From Enterovibrio norvegicus FF-33 (lineage in GTDB: Bacteria > Pseudomonadota > Gammaproteobacteria > Enterobacterales > Vibrionaceae), in NCBI RefSeq assembly GCF_000286835.2, contig NZ_AJYD02000038.1:1950888-2014887 (forward strand): 64,000 nt of DNA. The letters are read 5' to 3'. Positions 17,610 through 27,690 of the stretch are shown in pieces (within the stretch, counting starts at the first letter, position 1; each line of letters opens with the position of its first letter). A model generated the notes under the pieces. The model was not told the DNA's origin, searched no databases, and was given only the letters and a program-made list of their open reading frames with translations. The translations under genes and the position numbers were made by a program.

Positions 17610-18596
17610 ATGCTTGCACGTTTAACCCCCTTGGCACTTCTTGTGCTCTCACCTCTCGCTAACGCGAGTGAATGCGGCGATGTCACCATTGCCGATATGA
17701 ACTGGAATTCCGCGACGCTGATGGCGCACGTTGATCAATTCATCTTGCAAAATGGCTATGACTGCAACGCGGAGTTGGTTCCTGGCGATACCATGCCAAC
17801 CGGCGTTTCGATGACAGAAAAAGGCGAACCGGATATTGCACCTGAATTTTGGAGTAACTCACATAAAGAGATGCTTCAAAAAGGCGTTGATGCCGGCAAA
17901 CTGCGATTTGCAGGTAAAGCCTTCGCCGAAGGGGGAGAAGAAGGTTTCTGGGTGCCTAAGTACATGGTTGAAAAACACCCAGAGCTGGCCACCATCGAAG
18001 GGATTAAAGCCAATGCGAAACTATTCCCGCACCCTGAGGATGATAGCAAATCTGCCTTTATGACCTGTCCGTCAGGTTGGACATGCCAGATCACCGCAGG
18101 TCATCTATTTGACGCATTGAATTTAGAAGCATCTGGCTTTGAGCTGGTTGACCCCGGTTCTGGTGCAGCGCTAGCTGGCTCAATCGCCCGTGCTTACGAT
18201 CGCGAAAAGTCGTGGTTTGGTTACTATTGGTCACCCACCCCTGTGCTGGGTCGCTACAACATGGTAAAAGTCGACTTTGGCGTTGACGCCGATCCTGCCC
18301 ACTATGAAAGTTGCATCACTCAAGAAGATTGCACCAATCCAAAAGTGACGGCATATCCACCCTCAGCGGTGAACACGATCACCACAGAATCCTTTGCGCA
18401 GAAATCACCCGCGGCATATGAATACATTGCAAATCGCGCTTACGCAAACGCTGACATGAGTGCCATGATGGCATGGATGGAAGAAAACCAAGCCGACGGT
18501 GAAATAGCCGCGCTGGAATTTTTTGAATCCTACCCACAAGTGTGGACCCAATGGGTACCCGCAGATGTGGCAGACAAGGTTAAAAAAGCACTGTAG
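17610..18596 (+). CDS. Orphan glycine betaine/choline-type ABC binding protein (OpuAC family)
   Basis: A 328-residue periplasmic protein. The signal peptide (1-19) ends at ANA-SE. The mature part is an OpuAC/ProX domain with IADMNWNSATLMAHVDQFIL at its start and several tryptophans (EFWSNSHKEM, KSWFGYYWSPTP) suited to boxing a quaternary ammonium group. Two cysteine pairs are likely disulfides. No permease or ATPase of the Opu/Pro class adjoins; the divergent neighbour is a different (Pot-type) importer. It probably serves a transporter encoded elsewhere. The ribosome site is GGAGG 8 bases before ATG. A terminator follows. Confidence 0.9.
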   Translation: MLARLTPLALLVLSPLANASECGDVTIADMNWNSATLMAHVDQFILQNGYDCNAELVPGDTMPTGVSMTEKGEPDIAPEFWSNSHKEMLQKGVDAGKLRFAGKAFAEGGEEGFWVPKYMVEKHPELATIEGIKANAKLFPHPEDDSKSAFMTCPSGWTCQITAGHLFDALNLEASGFELVDPGSGAALAGSIARAYDREKSWFGYYWSPTPVLGRYNMVKVDFGVDADPAHYESCITQEDCTNPKVTAYPPSAVNTITTESFAQKSPAAYEYIANRAYANADMSAMMAWMEENQADGEIAALEFFESYPQVWTQWVPADVADKVKKAL

Positions 18597-18621
18597 CGCG
18601 TTAACTGACCAGCAAACAAAG

Positions 18622-18657
18622 AAGCGGCCCAATGCTTTCACCTTGGGCCGCTTTTTT
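18622..18657 (+). terminator. Terminator after the betaine-binding protein gene
   Basis: An 11-base stem AAGCGGCCCAA/TTGGGCCGCTT, ten-base loop and a run of six T. Its T-run overlaps the stop codon of the convergent RNase H gene. Confidence 0.92.
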
Positions 18658-19417
18658 AGCCCCTTCGCAACGCCAATATTTCATTGATATCGGTGGTTTC
18701 TCGATACAGATTCAATGCTTCGTCTTTACGTTCAATCGCCAAAATCGACATTCGGTCAGCCAGTTCATTACCTTCAATGCCAACATGACCATTGACGTGA
18801 TAAACAGTGATGTGAGATTTCAACGTTTGATAGAGCGCGTAAGCGGGCTGAATAATGTCGAGATTTTTAATTTCTCCCCCTGCCTTTTTCCATCCTTTCG
18901 ATTCCCAACCCGACGCCCACTTGGTCACGCAATCAATCGAGTATCGAGAATCACAATAGATCGCCACAGACAGCCCTTGAGCAAGCTTCTCTTTGGCGAT
19001 AATAAACGCTTGGTATAGTCCGTGAAGTTCTGCCGTGTTGTTGGTACCAACCGCCTGATAAAGCCCGTACCACAACTCACTGAGTGCATTGTTGTTATAG
19101 ACCGCCAACCCTGTTCCGGCTTCGCCAGGGTTCGGTTCACAGCCACCATCCGTAAATATTTTGATATCAAACGGCATCTCAGTGATTTGCGTTTGTGTCA
19201 GTGCTGCGGACTTAGGTTTGGCGATTTTTGTTGCCGTTGCGGCCTTGCTTGACGTTGCGCTAGCCTTGCCGCCATAAGCTGCCTCAGCTTCGCCTAACGT
19301 AGGAAACGATTTGAATTTTGCGCCTTGAAAGCCGTCAACTTGCGCCTTGCACTGTGTCCAGTCAGTGTAAATACCGCTCTTACGACCTTTCCACACCACA
19401 TAGTATTTTTTAGCCAA
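18656..19417 (-). CDS. RNase H with N-terminal hybrid-binding domain
   Basis: A 253-residue protein. Residues 2-50 (KKYYVVWKGRKSGIYTDW...FKSFPTLGEAEAAY) are the viroplasmin/RNase HI N-terminal domain that grips RNA/DNA hybrids in eukaryote-type RNase H1. A short low-complexity linker follows. The catalytic domain, about 82-253, has the DEDD residues in TDGG, AELHG, CDSRYS and NELAD. It cuts the RNA strand of RNA-DNA hybrids. The start is a TTG at 19417 with AAGGGA upstream; no better ATG gives a full N-terminal domain. It is distinct from the short bacterial rnhA. Confidence 0.92.
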   Translation of the reverse strand: MAKKYYVVWKGRKSGIYTDWTQCKAQVDGFQGAKFKSFPTLGEAEAAYGGKASATSSKAATATKIAKPKSAALTQTQITEMPFDIKIFTDGGCEPNPGEAGTGLAVYNNNALSELWYGLYQAVGTNNTAELHGLYQAFIIAKEKLAQGLSVAIYCDSRYSIDCVTKWASGWESKGWKKAGGEIKNLDIIQPAYALYQTLKSHITVYHVNGHVGIEGNELADRMSILAIERKDEALNLYRETTDINEILALRRG

Positions 19418-19659
19418 ACTGATCCCTTACTTAAATTCCGACGATGCATTTAGCAAAAAGCACCCATCATACGGCTATTGCCGTGCAACATTCATTATTC
19501 ATAAATCTGGCTTGCCTGCTACCGATCAGTTTGCACAATATTGCTGATGGCGCTGAAACAACCATGGGAAAGAATGCGTCAGCTGAATGAGCCAAAGTAG
19601 TATTTCTCACCTAAACAGGTAAAATCACGCCCCCATCGTGTTGCTGATAGATATTGACC

Positions 19660-21378
19660 ATGCACCCAGACGCATTGTTTACCCCAGACGAACTGTTTAC
19701 CCGCTTTAACGCCACCATCGATCAATTCGAGTTGCCGAGCGCGTTTACGTTCCCCTTTTACTATCAGCCACATCCGCTTTGTGTGCTTGCTGCCACTGAA
19801 TTGCAGCAACACTTAGCCACGCAAATCGATTGGCAGCATGACTTTGGGCTAAGCGATGATTTCGAGCTAGACAATGACAAGGCATCAGCAGGCATGGGTA
19901 AAATGTTTGGCGTCTTGCTTGTACGTTCTCCAAGCGGTGAGCTCGGCTATTTCAGTGCTTTCTCTGGCAAAATTGCTGAGCAAAACATCCTGCCGAATTT
20001 CGTACCACCTGTGTTTGACATGCTGGCCGAAGCGTGTTTTTTCCAAACAGAGTTGGAAGCGATCACTGCCCTTAACGCGCAAGTCACTGCCCTTTCTGCC
20101 AACCCTCAAATATCGCACTTGAGTGGCAAAGTCGCGCAATACCAAGCCGACTACAAAGCGCTAGAGCAACAACAGCGCCAAACCATGATTGAAGGACGCG
20201 CCGAGCGTAAACAGCAGCGTCAAGACGCGGAACAAAAACTCAATGGAGAAGCTTTAAAATCCGCACTAGACGCGCTTGCTAAGCAAAGTGTTGCGGAAAA
20301 GAACGACCTCAAATATCTCAAAATGGCATGGGACAAAAAGATCGATGCCCTTCACTCTGAGTTAACCGCGCTAACCGCTGCAATCGACCATGCGAAACAG
20401 CAGCGTAAAACCTTGTCGAACGCACTGCAAAACAAACTGTTTGAGCAATATTGCTTCCTCAATGCGAACGGTGAAGAAAAATCCCTCAAAACCATTTTTG
20501 CTCCAACCACCAGCCCAACGCCGCCTGCGGGTGCAGGGGAATGCGCTGCGCCTAAGTTGCTGCACTATGCCTACAAGCACGGATACACCCCGCTCGCGAT
20601 GGCAGAGTTTTGGTGGGGCGTTTCACCGAAATCAGAAGTGCGTCAGCATAAAAAGTTTTACCCATCATGCCACGGTAAGTGCAATCCTATTCTTGGGCAC
20701 ATGCTAGAAGGGTTAACGGTTGATTCAAACCCGCTCGAAACCAACTGGGCACAAGATAAAGCGCTAGAGGTGGTTTATCAGGACGACGCCATCATTGTCG
20801 TGAATAAGCCATCAGGCCTGCTTTCCGTGCCGGGCAAAACCATAAAAGATTCGGCCTACACCCGTGTGATTGCCATGCTTCCTGAGGTTAAAGAGATCTT
20901 TGTTCTGCATCGATTAGACATGGCGACATCGGGCTTGTTGGTCTTTGCCCTCACGCGACGTGCGAACAAGAGCTTACAAAAACAGTTCATTACTCGCGGC
21001 ATAGAAAAACGCTATATCGCCATGGTGGAAGGCGTTGTTGAACAAACTCAAGGTGAGATCAATTTGCCAATGCGCGGCGACCCAGACGACAGGCCTCGTC
21101 AATTGGTCTGCTTTGAACATGGCAAGCCAGCAACAACTTATTGGCAGTTAATTTGTATTGAAAAGGGTCGCAGTAAGCTTCATATGTACCCGAAAACAGG
21201 CCGTACTCATCAGCTTCGCGTGCATTGCGCACATCACATGGGGCTGAATATGGCGATGGTCGGTGATGGTTTATATGGCGATAGAGATGCTCGCCTTCAC
21301 TTGCATGCGGAACAACTCGCGTTTGATCACCCTTACACGCACCAACGCATGACGTTTAGCGTTGATTGTGATTTTTAA
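19660..21378 (+). CDS. RluA-family RNA pseudouridine synthase with long N-terminal extension
   Basis: A 572-residue protein from the ATG at 19660. The C-terminal 210 residues are an RluA-type synthase: VNKPSGLLSVPG, catalytic Asp420 in HRLDMATSG, and PKTGRTHQLRVH. The first 350 residues are unusual. They contain a charged, Gln/Lys-rich helical stretch at about 150-265 (coiled-coil-like) between two globular segments. Large RluA paralogues of this build are found in vibrios, but the RNA target is not known to me. Single-gene unit; no ribosome site stronger than weak purines. Confidence 0.88.
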   Translation: MHPDALFTPDELFTRFNATIDQFELPSAFTFPFYYQPHPLCVLAATELQQHLATQIDWQHDFGLSDDFELDNDKASAGMGKMFGVLLVRSPSGELGYFSAFSGKIAEQNILPNFVPPVFDMLAEACFFQTELEAITALNAQVTALSANPQISHLSGKVAQYQADYKALEQQQRQTMIEGRAERKQQRQDAEQKLNGEALKSALDALAKQSVAEKNDLKYLKMAWDKKIDALHSELTALTAAIDHAKQQRKTLSNALQNKLFEQYCFLNANGEEKSLKTIFAPTTSPTPPAGAGECAAPKLLHYAYKHGYTPLAMAEFWWGVSPKSEVRQHKKFYPSCHGKCNPILGHMLEGLTVDSNPLETNWAQDKALEVVYQDDAIIVVNKPSGLLSVPGKTIKDSAYTRVIAMLPEVKEIFVLHRLDMATSGLLVFALTRRANKSLQKQFITRGIEKRYIAMVEGVVEQTQGEINLPMRGDPDDRPRQLVCFEHGKPATTYWQLICIEKGRSKLHMYPKTGRTHQLRVHCAHHMGLNMAMVGDGLYGDRDARLHLHAEQLAFDHPYTHQRMTFSVDCDF

Positions 21379-21477
21379 TCAATAGAAGACAGAAACAACT
21401 GGCGGGCACAGCATACTCATATTTTGTTAAATGAGAGCCCGTGCCTTCCTATCTCTTCGAGAACTGGGAACATGGGA

Positions 21478-21813
21478 TCACTCGGCTTTCAAACCACGCT
21501 CCACTCTCGCATCGCTAATACCCCCCGCATTAAACACATTCTGATAGCCTGCACCTTTAAGTGCATTCATTGCTTTGCCTGAACGAACGCCGCTGAGGCA
21601 ATACAAGCGAATTTCCGTGTCTTTGTCAGGGTAAAGCGCACTGACTTCTTTAACGATCTCTGAATGAGAAACCCTTGCGTCACCCGGTATGTTATCGAAA
21701 AAATGCTCCGCAGCACTGCGGGTGTCTATCCAAACAGCCTCAGCATGGGCTGTCGCACTGAGCAGAATAGCCATTAGGGCAATGACAATGTGTTTAGTGC
21801 TCTGAAACGTCAT
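21478..21813 (-). CDS. Periplasmic rhodanese (PspE-like)
   Basis: A 111-residue single-domain rhodanese with a signal peptide (1-25, cleavage after AHA). AVWIDTRSAAEHFFDNIPGDARVSH is the N-terminal CH2A-like region and YCLSGVRSG contains the catalytic cysteine in a six-residue loop. It resembles PspE, a periplasmic thiosulfate sulfurtransferase. The physiological acceptor is unknown. Isolated gene with no psp operon nearby. Confidence 0.87.
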   Translation of the reverse strand: MTFQSTKHIVIALMAILLSATAHAEAVWIDTRSAAEHFFDNIPGDARVSHSEIVKEVSALYPDKDTEIRLYCLSGVRSGKAMNALKGAGYQNVFNAGGISDARVERGLKAE

Positions 21814-21955
21814 GGTTTTCTTTTCCCTTAGCGATGAATGTTCCTATGGTTGCTGTTCCAATCTCTAACATTACCCATCTCCAATGCAAGCTTTGCTGAA
21901 TGAGGTTCAGGCTTTACTCGCAGTTGTCTTGGTCAGATCAACAAACGTTTTTCGA

Positions 21956-22846
21956 TCACCGAGCCTTTTTTATCTGATTGGGTGTTTTTCCATATTTCAA
22001 TTTAAACACTCTGATAAAATTAGACACATTGTCATACCCCACCTCTAAGGCCGCATCCGTCACCGATATCGCCCCTCGTTCAAGAAGCGTATTTGCACGA
22101 ACCATCCTTTTGTCTCGCAACCATTTTTGAGGCGTCACGTTATAAATATTTTTGAAGTCCCGATTAAAGCTAGAAATGCTTCTTCCAGATAATTGAGCCA
22201 AATCACTGACCGTTAAGTGCAGTATGTCTTCCGATTCAAGCAGCCGACGGAGATTTCGTTTGTTAGATATTGCCTTTTGGGCAAGCAATGCATGAATCAA
22301 ATTTTTGTCACCCATATATGCTACAAGGTGCAATAACTCTTGGAGTTTAATATCCAAATAGCTTGAAGATTTTATATCAGACTGAATCGTACTGAAGAAA
22401 TTGGCTAAGCCATTATCTTTTTCTTCCAGAAGGCAAAAGCCCTGATCTGTGTTTGAAACCAAATCGTCACTTTTCACCTTTTTCAAGTATTCGAGGATCG
22501 CCTGCTCATCAAAAAAGACCAAATAGGCTTTCAATGATTCGGTACTTTTTACGAAATCAGAATGCAAATTTAATCCTTGAGCAAGAAATATCGCCGACCC
22601 AGGGAACAACTCTGTTGTGCCGTTATCACTGTTAGTCAGCGTTTCACGACCACTTTCGATGTATATCAAACACGGTTGATTGGTATAAAACTCAATATCT
22701 GACAAGTCTTGTTCAAGCTGCTTTCGAAACACCACAGCATCGCCACTTTGCATCAGGACACTGACATCTTTCATCGCAAATAATGCCTGTGGAAGCACTA
22801 AAATATTCGTTTGTGTATATTCGTAAATTGTTTTCATTCTTGGCAT
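21956..22846 (-). CDS. AraC-family transcriptional regulator
   Basis: A 296-residue regulator with an N-terminal cupin-like sensor (about 1-180) and two C-terminal HTH units (about 205-295): LTVSDLAQLSGRSISSFNRDFKNIY and ISVTDAALEVGYDNVSNFIRVFKLKYG. The build matches the ExsA/YbcM-like group of AraC proteins, but I do not recognise a specific target. It is divergent from the RND efflux genes 460 bases away, so it could control them; this is positional inference. A second ATG three codons in (22837) is an equally possible start. Confidence 0.85.
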   Translation of the reverse strand: MPRMKTIYEYTQTNILVLPQALFAMKDVSVLMQSGDAVVFRKQLEQDLSDIEFYTNQPCLIYIESGRETLTNSDNGTTELFPGSAIFLAQGLNLHSDFVKSTESLKAYLVFFDEQAILEYLKKVKSDDLVSNTDQGFCLLEEKDNGLANFFSTIQSDIKSSSYLDIKLQELLHLVAYMGDKNLIHALLAQKAISNKRNLRRLLESEDILHLTVSDLAQLSGRSISSFNRDFKNIYNVTPQKWLRDKRMVRANTLLERGAISVTDAALEVGYDNVSNFIRVFKLKYGKTPNQIKKAR

Positions 22847-23307
22847 TTACACCCATTCCATCGCGACCTACAGACTATAGCAATGACCAGCACAGAGCTT
22901 CACTCATCATGGGACATAAAGGAGCAAGTGGCCATCGGCGTCATGATAAAGTCACGCCAAACAGCCTTAAGTGGTGTGCCGATTTGGTGCTGCGCCCCCC
23001 TTTCCACCCTCCATGACCTCTTTATCTATCACAAGCCACTGTTTCGTCCCAACAAGGAAACACTCCTAACTTGCTCGCCGCATATACTTTTTACTGAAAG
23101 TCACCAATGAAGTGAGTGAACATGGCGTCGCAAACCGTGCTTTTGATCCGGTGCTACCTCTCGAACCACGAGACAAACACCCAGCCTGATCACCCAAGCG
23201 AAACCTTCCATGTTTTGCTGTATTCCCATGCCAATGTGGTCTCGTCATGGGCGCCTTCACCTTCACTTTTTGAACCATCAATTTGATAAGAGCATGGAGA
23301 TTCACAC
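22847..23307. other. Divergent intergenic region, no gene seen
   Basis: A 461-base gap between the AraC regulator (leftward) and the RND fusion-protein gene (rightward). Open frames here lack ribosome sites and look random. It should hold promoters and operators for both sides; a GGAG precedes the ATG at 23308. No clear palindrome was found. Confidence 0.4.
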
Positions 23308-24411
23308 ATGAGTAAGTGGGTAATAGGGATGATAGTGATTGTTGTGCTCGCCTTCGGCACAGTGATTGGGTTCAACCTCTTTGTGAATAAAAAAATCGAA
23401 AACACACTGGCCAACTTGCCCGAGCCTGTGTATCCCGTGACCATCGAAAAGCTCACACCAACAGTGTGGCCACAAGGCATTAGTGCTATCGGTTTTATCG
23501 AACCCAACCAAGGGGTAGATGTATCCAATGAAGTCGCCGGTATTGTCACCGCGATTAACTTTGACAACGGTGGTTCAGCGAAACAGGGCACTGTGCTACT
23601 CAGCCTTGATGCTTCGGTGCAAAAAGCTGACCTCAAAGCGCAACAAGTACAACTTCCTTCCGTACGTGATGATTACAACCGCCTCGTCAAACTCTACAAA
23701 GAGCGCTCTGTATCTGAACAAAGCGTTGAAACAGCACAGTCAAAATACCAAGCAATGCTCGCCAATATTGAAAGCTTGCAAGCAACTATCGCATTGCGAG
23801 AAATCAAAGCCCCGTTTAACGGCCTACTCGGTATTCGAAACGTTAACCTCGGCCAATATGTGTCAGTAGGAACAGACATTGTTCGCCTTGAAGATCTGTC
23901 TGTGATGCGCGTGCGTTTTAGCGTGCCTCAGGCTGAATTAGGCAATATCAGTATCGGCCAAGCCATTTCGCTCACAGTCGAAGCTTTCCCTGGTCGCACC
24001 TACAAAGGCGCGATCAATGCTATTGAACCGGTAGTGAACAACCAAACGGGGTTAGTGATGGTGCAAGCCGAGCTGCCTAACGATGACAACTCCTTACGCG
24101 GCGGCATGTTTGCCGATGTGAACATCGCGCTGTCCAACCTCGACAATCAATTTGTGGTACCACAAACCGCCATTGTGTTCGCGCTATACGGCAACTCGGT
24201 TTATGTGGTGGAAAAGAAAGACAACGAAACCCGCGTCAAACAAGTCACGGTTGAAGTCACTCAACGCAATGGCAACGACGCATTGGTCACTGGCGCACTG
24301 AAATTTGATGATGAAGTCGTCACCACTGGCATATTGAACTTAGGTAACAACGCAAAAGTAGACATTGTGCCTAACCCAATTTCCGTACCCGATAAGATGC
24401 CGCAACTTTAA
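23308..24411 (+). CDS. RND efflux periplasmic adaptor (membrane fusion protein)
   Basis: A 367-residue adaptor. An N-terminal membrane anchor (about 5-22) is followed by the lipoyl halves (GFIEPNQGVDVSNEVAGIV and IKAPFNGLLGIRNVNLGQYV), a coiled-coil hairpin between them and beta-barrel and proximal domains. It links the inner-membrane pump encoded by the next gene to a TolC-type outer-membrane channel, which is not encoded here. The pump gene starts ten bases after its stop, so the two are co-translated from one mRNA. Confidence 0.92.
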   Translation: MSKWVIGMIVIVVLAFGTVIGFNLFVNKKIENTLANLPEPVYPVTIEKLTPTVWPQGISAIGFIEPNQGVDVSNEVAGIVTAINFDNGGSAKQGTVLLSLDASVQKADLKAQQVQLPSVRDDYNRLVKLYKERSVSEQSVETAQSKYQAMLANIESLQATIALREIKAPFNGLLGIRNVNLGQYVSVGTDIVRLEDLSVMRVRFSVPQAELGNISIGQAISLTVEAFPGRTYKGAINAIEPVVNNQTGLVMVQAELPNDDNSLRGGMFADVNIALSNLDNQFVVPQTAIVFALYGNSVYVVEKKDNETRVKQVTVEVTQRNGNDALVTGALKFDDEVVTTGILNLGNNAKVDIVPNPISVPDKMPQL

Positions 24412-24421
24412 GGAGCCGGAA

Positions 24422-27400
24422 ATGAAATTTACCGATATTTTCATACATCGTCCGGTAATGGCGGCGTCTCTCAGTGTGTTATTGCTGTTGCTTGGTTTGA
24501 ACGCACTGAAAGATCTGCAAGTACGCCAGTACCCAGAAATGACCAACACCGTTATCACAGTGACCACGCCCTATCCCGGCGCTGACGCCAATTTGGTGGA
24601 AGGCTTTATTACTCAGCCACTAGAGCAAGCACTGGCACAGGTTGATAACCTGGATTTCATGACGTCAGCCAGTCAACTTGGCAGTTCCAGCATTGTGCTG
24701 AACATGATGCTCAATACCAACCCCGAAGGGGCTCTGGCAAATGTGCTTTCGCAAATTAACTCGGTGAGTAACCAGCTTCCTAAAGAAGCCTATAACCCCT
24801 CGGTCACTTCATCGACGGGTTCCACCACATCCATTATGTATATCTCGTTCTTTAGTGGTGATTTGAACTCAAGCCAAATTGCGGACTACTTGGAACGCGT
24901 GGTCAATCCGCAGCTCTCAACCGTTAATGGCGTGTCTAATATCGTCATGATGGGCGGTGCGCCGTTTGCGCTGCGAATATGGCCAGATCCGAAAAAGTTA
25001 GGACAATATGACCTTTCAACAACGGACCTCGTCAACATTTTGCAGCAAAACAATTACCAATCTGCCGTCGGGCAATTCAATAGCTATTTCACGGTATTGA
25101 ACAGTACCATCGACAGTCAGGTTGACACCGTTGATGGTTTGAAAAACCTGATCATCAAGAGTCAAGATGGCCAAGTCGTGATGCTTCAAGACGTTGCCGA
25201 AGTGAACATGAGCAAAAGCAGCGACAGTTCCCGTGCGTTGGCCAATGGACGTGAAGCGGTGATCATCGGCATTAATGCCACACCCACGGCGAACCCACTT
25301 GATGTAGCGGCAGGTATTCGTGTGCAGTTTGAATCTGTTAAGCGCAACCTGCCTTCTACGATCGATGCAGAAGTGCTGTACGACTCCACCTTAGCGATTA
25401 CGGATTCTATCGACGAGGTGGTGAAAACCATCATCGAAGCCGCGGTGATTGTTATCATCGTGATACTGCTTTTCCTGGGCTCATTCCGCGCGGTGGTCAT
25501 TCCAATTGTGACGATTCCGTTGTCATTGATTGGCGTCATGGCTGTTATGCAAGCCTTTGGTTTCACACTCAATTTGATGACGCTGCTCGCGATGGTATTG
25601 GCTATTGGTCTGGTGGTGGATGACGCCATTGTGGTGGTAGAAAACGTCGATCGGCATATCAAAATGGGCACCAAACCCTTTAAAGCCGCTATCGAAGCGA
25701 CCCGAGAAATTGCCGTTCCGGTTATCTCGATGACCATCACACTCGCTGCCGTATATGCGCCGATTGCCTTAATGGGCGGCGTAACAGGGGCATTGTTCAA
25801 AGAGTTTGCGTTAACGCTCGCTGGGGCGGTGTTTATCTCCGGTTTTGTGGCACTCACCCTCTCGCCCATGATGTGTTCGAAAATGCTGAAGCCTCACGTG
25901 AAGCCAAGCAAATTTGAATCTACGGTAGAAAGCGTGTTGGGGGGAGTCACTAAGCGTTATGAACGCGCGCTTCATGCCGTATTAGATCACAAGCGTGTTG
26001 TGGTGGTCTTTGCCCTTTTTGTATTGGTATCACTGCCAATCCTCTTCAGCTTTATCCCATCACAGCTCGCACCCGATGAAGATCAGGGCGTGGTCGTCGT
26101 GATCGGCAGTACACCATCGACTTCAAACAATGACTATATCCAGTCCAACATGGAATTGATCGGCAAGATCATTTCCAAGCAACCTCAAGCGGAAGCGTCG
26201 CTTGCCATGATTGGTGTGCCTACCAGCAGCCAAGGGATTGCTATCGGGCCATTAATCCCATGGAGTGATCGAACGCAGAGCCAGAAAGAGATCTCAGCCA
26301 CCATCAATAAAGAGGCAAAAAAAATCCCCGGCATTAATGCCACCGCATACCAAATGCCATCATTGCCCGGCGCGTCTGGCGGTCTACCAGTGCAATTCGT
26401 GATCACCAGCCCGGCAGATTTCGAAACCCTGTATAGCATCGGCAGCAAAATGCTGGAGAAAGTGAAGAACAGCCCGCTATTTGTGTATTCGGACGTTAAC
26501 TTGAAATACGACTCAGGTTTGGTGCAATTAACCATCGACCGAGAAGCAGCAGGTGCGTATGGCGTCACTATGCAAGCGATTGGCGCCACATTAGGAACAA
26601 TGATGAGCGGTGGCTACATTAATCGCGTCAACATCGATGGGCGTTCATATGAGGTCATTCCTGAAGTCGAACGAGCCAATCGTGCCAACCCTCATCTCAT
26701 CAATCAGTTCTATGTCACGGCGCAAAATGGTTCCGCCGTTCCGTTGTCGAGCTTGGTGAGTTTCACCGTTAACGGACAGGCCAGAACGTTGCCGCACTAC
26801 AACCAAATGAACGCCATCTCAATTGAAGGTGTGCCTGCACCCAATGTTGCGATGGGTGATGCGATCAGCTTCTTAGAAGGACTCGCAGCCACGGACCTAC
26901 CACAAGGTTACACCTACTCTTTCATGGGAGAAGCAAGACAGTTTGTGGAAGAAGGTAGCTCCCTGTACCTAACCTTCGCACTGGCATTGGCGATTATCTT
27001 CCTCGTGCTTGCTAGCCAGTTTGAAAGTGTTCGCGACCCTTTGGTCATCATGTTCACCGTACCGCTCGCCATCAGCGGTGCATTGATCGCGTTGGGCTGG
27101 ACACACATGTCTGGCGAGACATCGATGAACATTTATTCTCAAGTTGGCTTGATCACCTTGGTCGGACTCATCACTAAGCACGGGATCTTGATGTGTGAAG
27201 TGGCAAAAGAAGAGCAAATCATGAAAGGCGTGTCTAAACAGGAAGCCATTGTTGAAGCCGCCACTGTGCGTTTGCGTCCTATTTTGATGACAACGTCAGC
27301 CATGATTGCGGGCTTGATACCTCTGTTGTTCGCAACCGGTGCAGGTGCAGCGTCACGCTACAACATTGGTTTAGTTATCGTGGCCGGCCTTGCCGTGGGT

Positions 27401-27535
27401 ACGCTGTTCACCTTGTTCGTTCTTCCCGTGATGTACACCTATATCTCAGGCGGTCACAAGCTCCATGAAGGCGAGATGGATGATGAGCCCGATGAGCCAA
27501 CCGCTATCCCTGAACAGCCTGAAACAACCCACTAA
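24422..27535 (+). CDS. RND multidrug efflux pump, HAE1 (AcrB/MexB) family
   Basis: A 1037-residue inner-membrane pump. The start at ATG 24422 is set by a perfect AAGGAG site; MKFTDIFIHRPVMA is the standard N-terminus. Twelve membrane helices and two large periplasmic loops are present. TM4 holds the proton-relay Asp pair in GLVVDDAIVVVENV. The sequence TTPYPGADANLVE in the porter domain is typical of HAE1 pumps. It uses the proton gradient to expel drugs, detergents or bile-like compounds. Its partner adaptor is just upstream; a hairpin terminator follows 30 bases after the stop. Substrate specificity is unknown. Confidence 0.94.
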   Translation: MKFTDIFIHRPVMAASLSVLLLLLGLNALKDLQVRQYPEMTNTVITVTTPYPGADANLVEGFITQPLEQALAQVDNLDFMTSASQLGSSSIVLNMMLNTNPEGALANVLSQINSVSNQLPKEAYNPSVTSSTGSTTSIMYISFFSGDLNSSQIADYLERVVNPQLSTVNGVSNIVMMGGAPFALRIWPDPKKLGQYDLSTTDLVNILQQNNYQSAVGQFNSYFTVLNSTIDSQVDTVDGLKNLIIKSQDGQVVMLQDVAEVNMSKSSDSSRALANGREAVIIGINATPTANPLDVAAGIRVQFESVKRNLPSTIDAEVLYDSTLAITDSIDEVVKTIIEAAVIVIIVILLFLGSFRAVVIPIVTIPLSLIGVMAVMQAFGFTLNLMTLLAMVLAIGLVVDDAIVVVENVDRHIKMGTKPFKAAIEATREIAVPVISMTITLAAVYAPIALMGGVTGALFKEFALTLAGAVFISGFVALTLSPMMCSKMLKPHVKPSKFESTVESVLGGVTKRYERALHAVLDHKRVVVVFALFVLVSLPILFSFIPSQLAPDEDQGVVVVIGSTPSTSNNDYIQSNMELIGKIISKQPQAEASLAMIGVPTSSQGIAIGPLIPWSDRTQSQKEISATINKEAKKIPGINATAYQMPSLPGASGGLPVQFVITSPADFETLYSIGSKMLEKVKNSPLFVYSDVNLKYDSGLVQLTIDREAAGAYGVTMQAIGATLGTMMSGGYINRVNIDGRSYEVIPEVERANRANPHLINQFYVTAQNGSAVPLSSLVSFTVNGQARTLPHYNQMNAISIEGVPAPNVAMGDAISFLEGLAATDLPQGYTYSFMGEARQFVEEGSSLYLTFALALAIIFLVLASQFESVRDPLVIMFTVPLAISGALIALGWTHMSGETSMNIYSQVGLITLVGLITKHGILMCEVAKEEQIMKGVSKQEAIVEAATVRLRPILMTTSAMIAGLIPLLFATGAGAASRYNIGLVIVAGLAVGTLFTLFVLPVMYTYISGGHKLHEGEMDDEPDEPTAIPEQPETTH

Positions 27536-27566
27536 AGAACGTTTATAGGCCTTAGAAGATAGATAA

Positions 27567-27599
27567 AAAAGCGCTCAGCCTTTTTGACTGAGCGCTTTT
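27567..27599 (+). terminator. Terminator after the RND operon
   Basis: A perfect 12-base stem AAAAGCGCTCAG/CTGAGCGCTTTT with a nine-base loop, 31 bases after the pump stop codon. Confidence 0.9.
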
Positions 27600-27690
27600 C
27601 TCGCTTAACGGCTTCATCATCACTACTTTTAATCTTTGGCTTTGCGTATATACTGCGCCCCTTTCGTTTTTATCCAACGGCTTTCGACCT

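Noticed and set aside
22811..23110. 99-codon open frame upstream of the RND adaptor
   Set aside because: No ribosome site, His/Ser-rich random-like translation, and it overlaps the AraC start region.
25186..25869. 227-codon open frame antisense to the RND pump
   Set aside because: A Ser/Thr/Ile-rich shadow of membrane-helix codons on the other strand.
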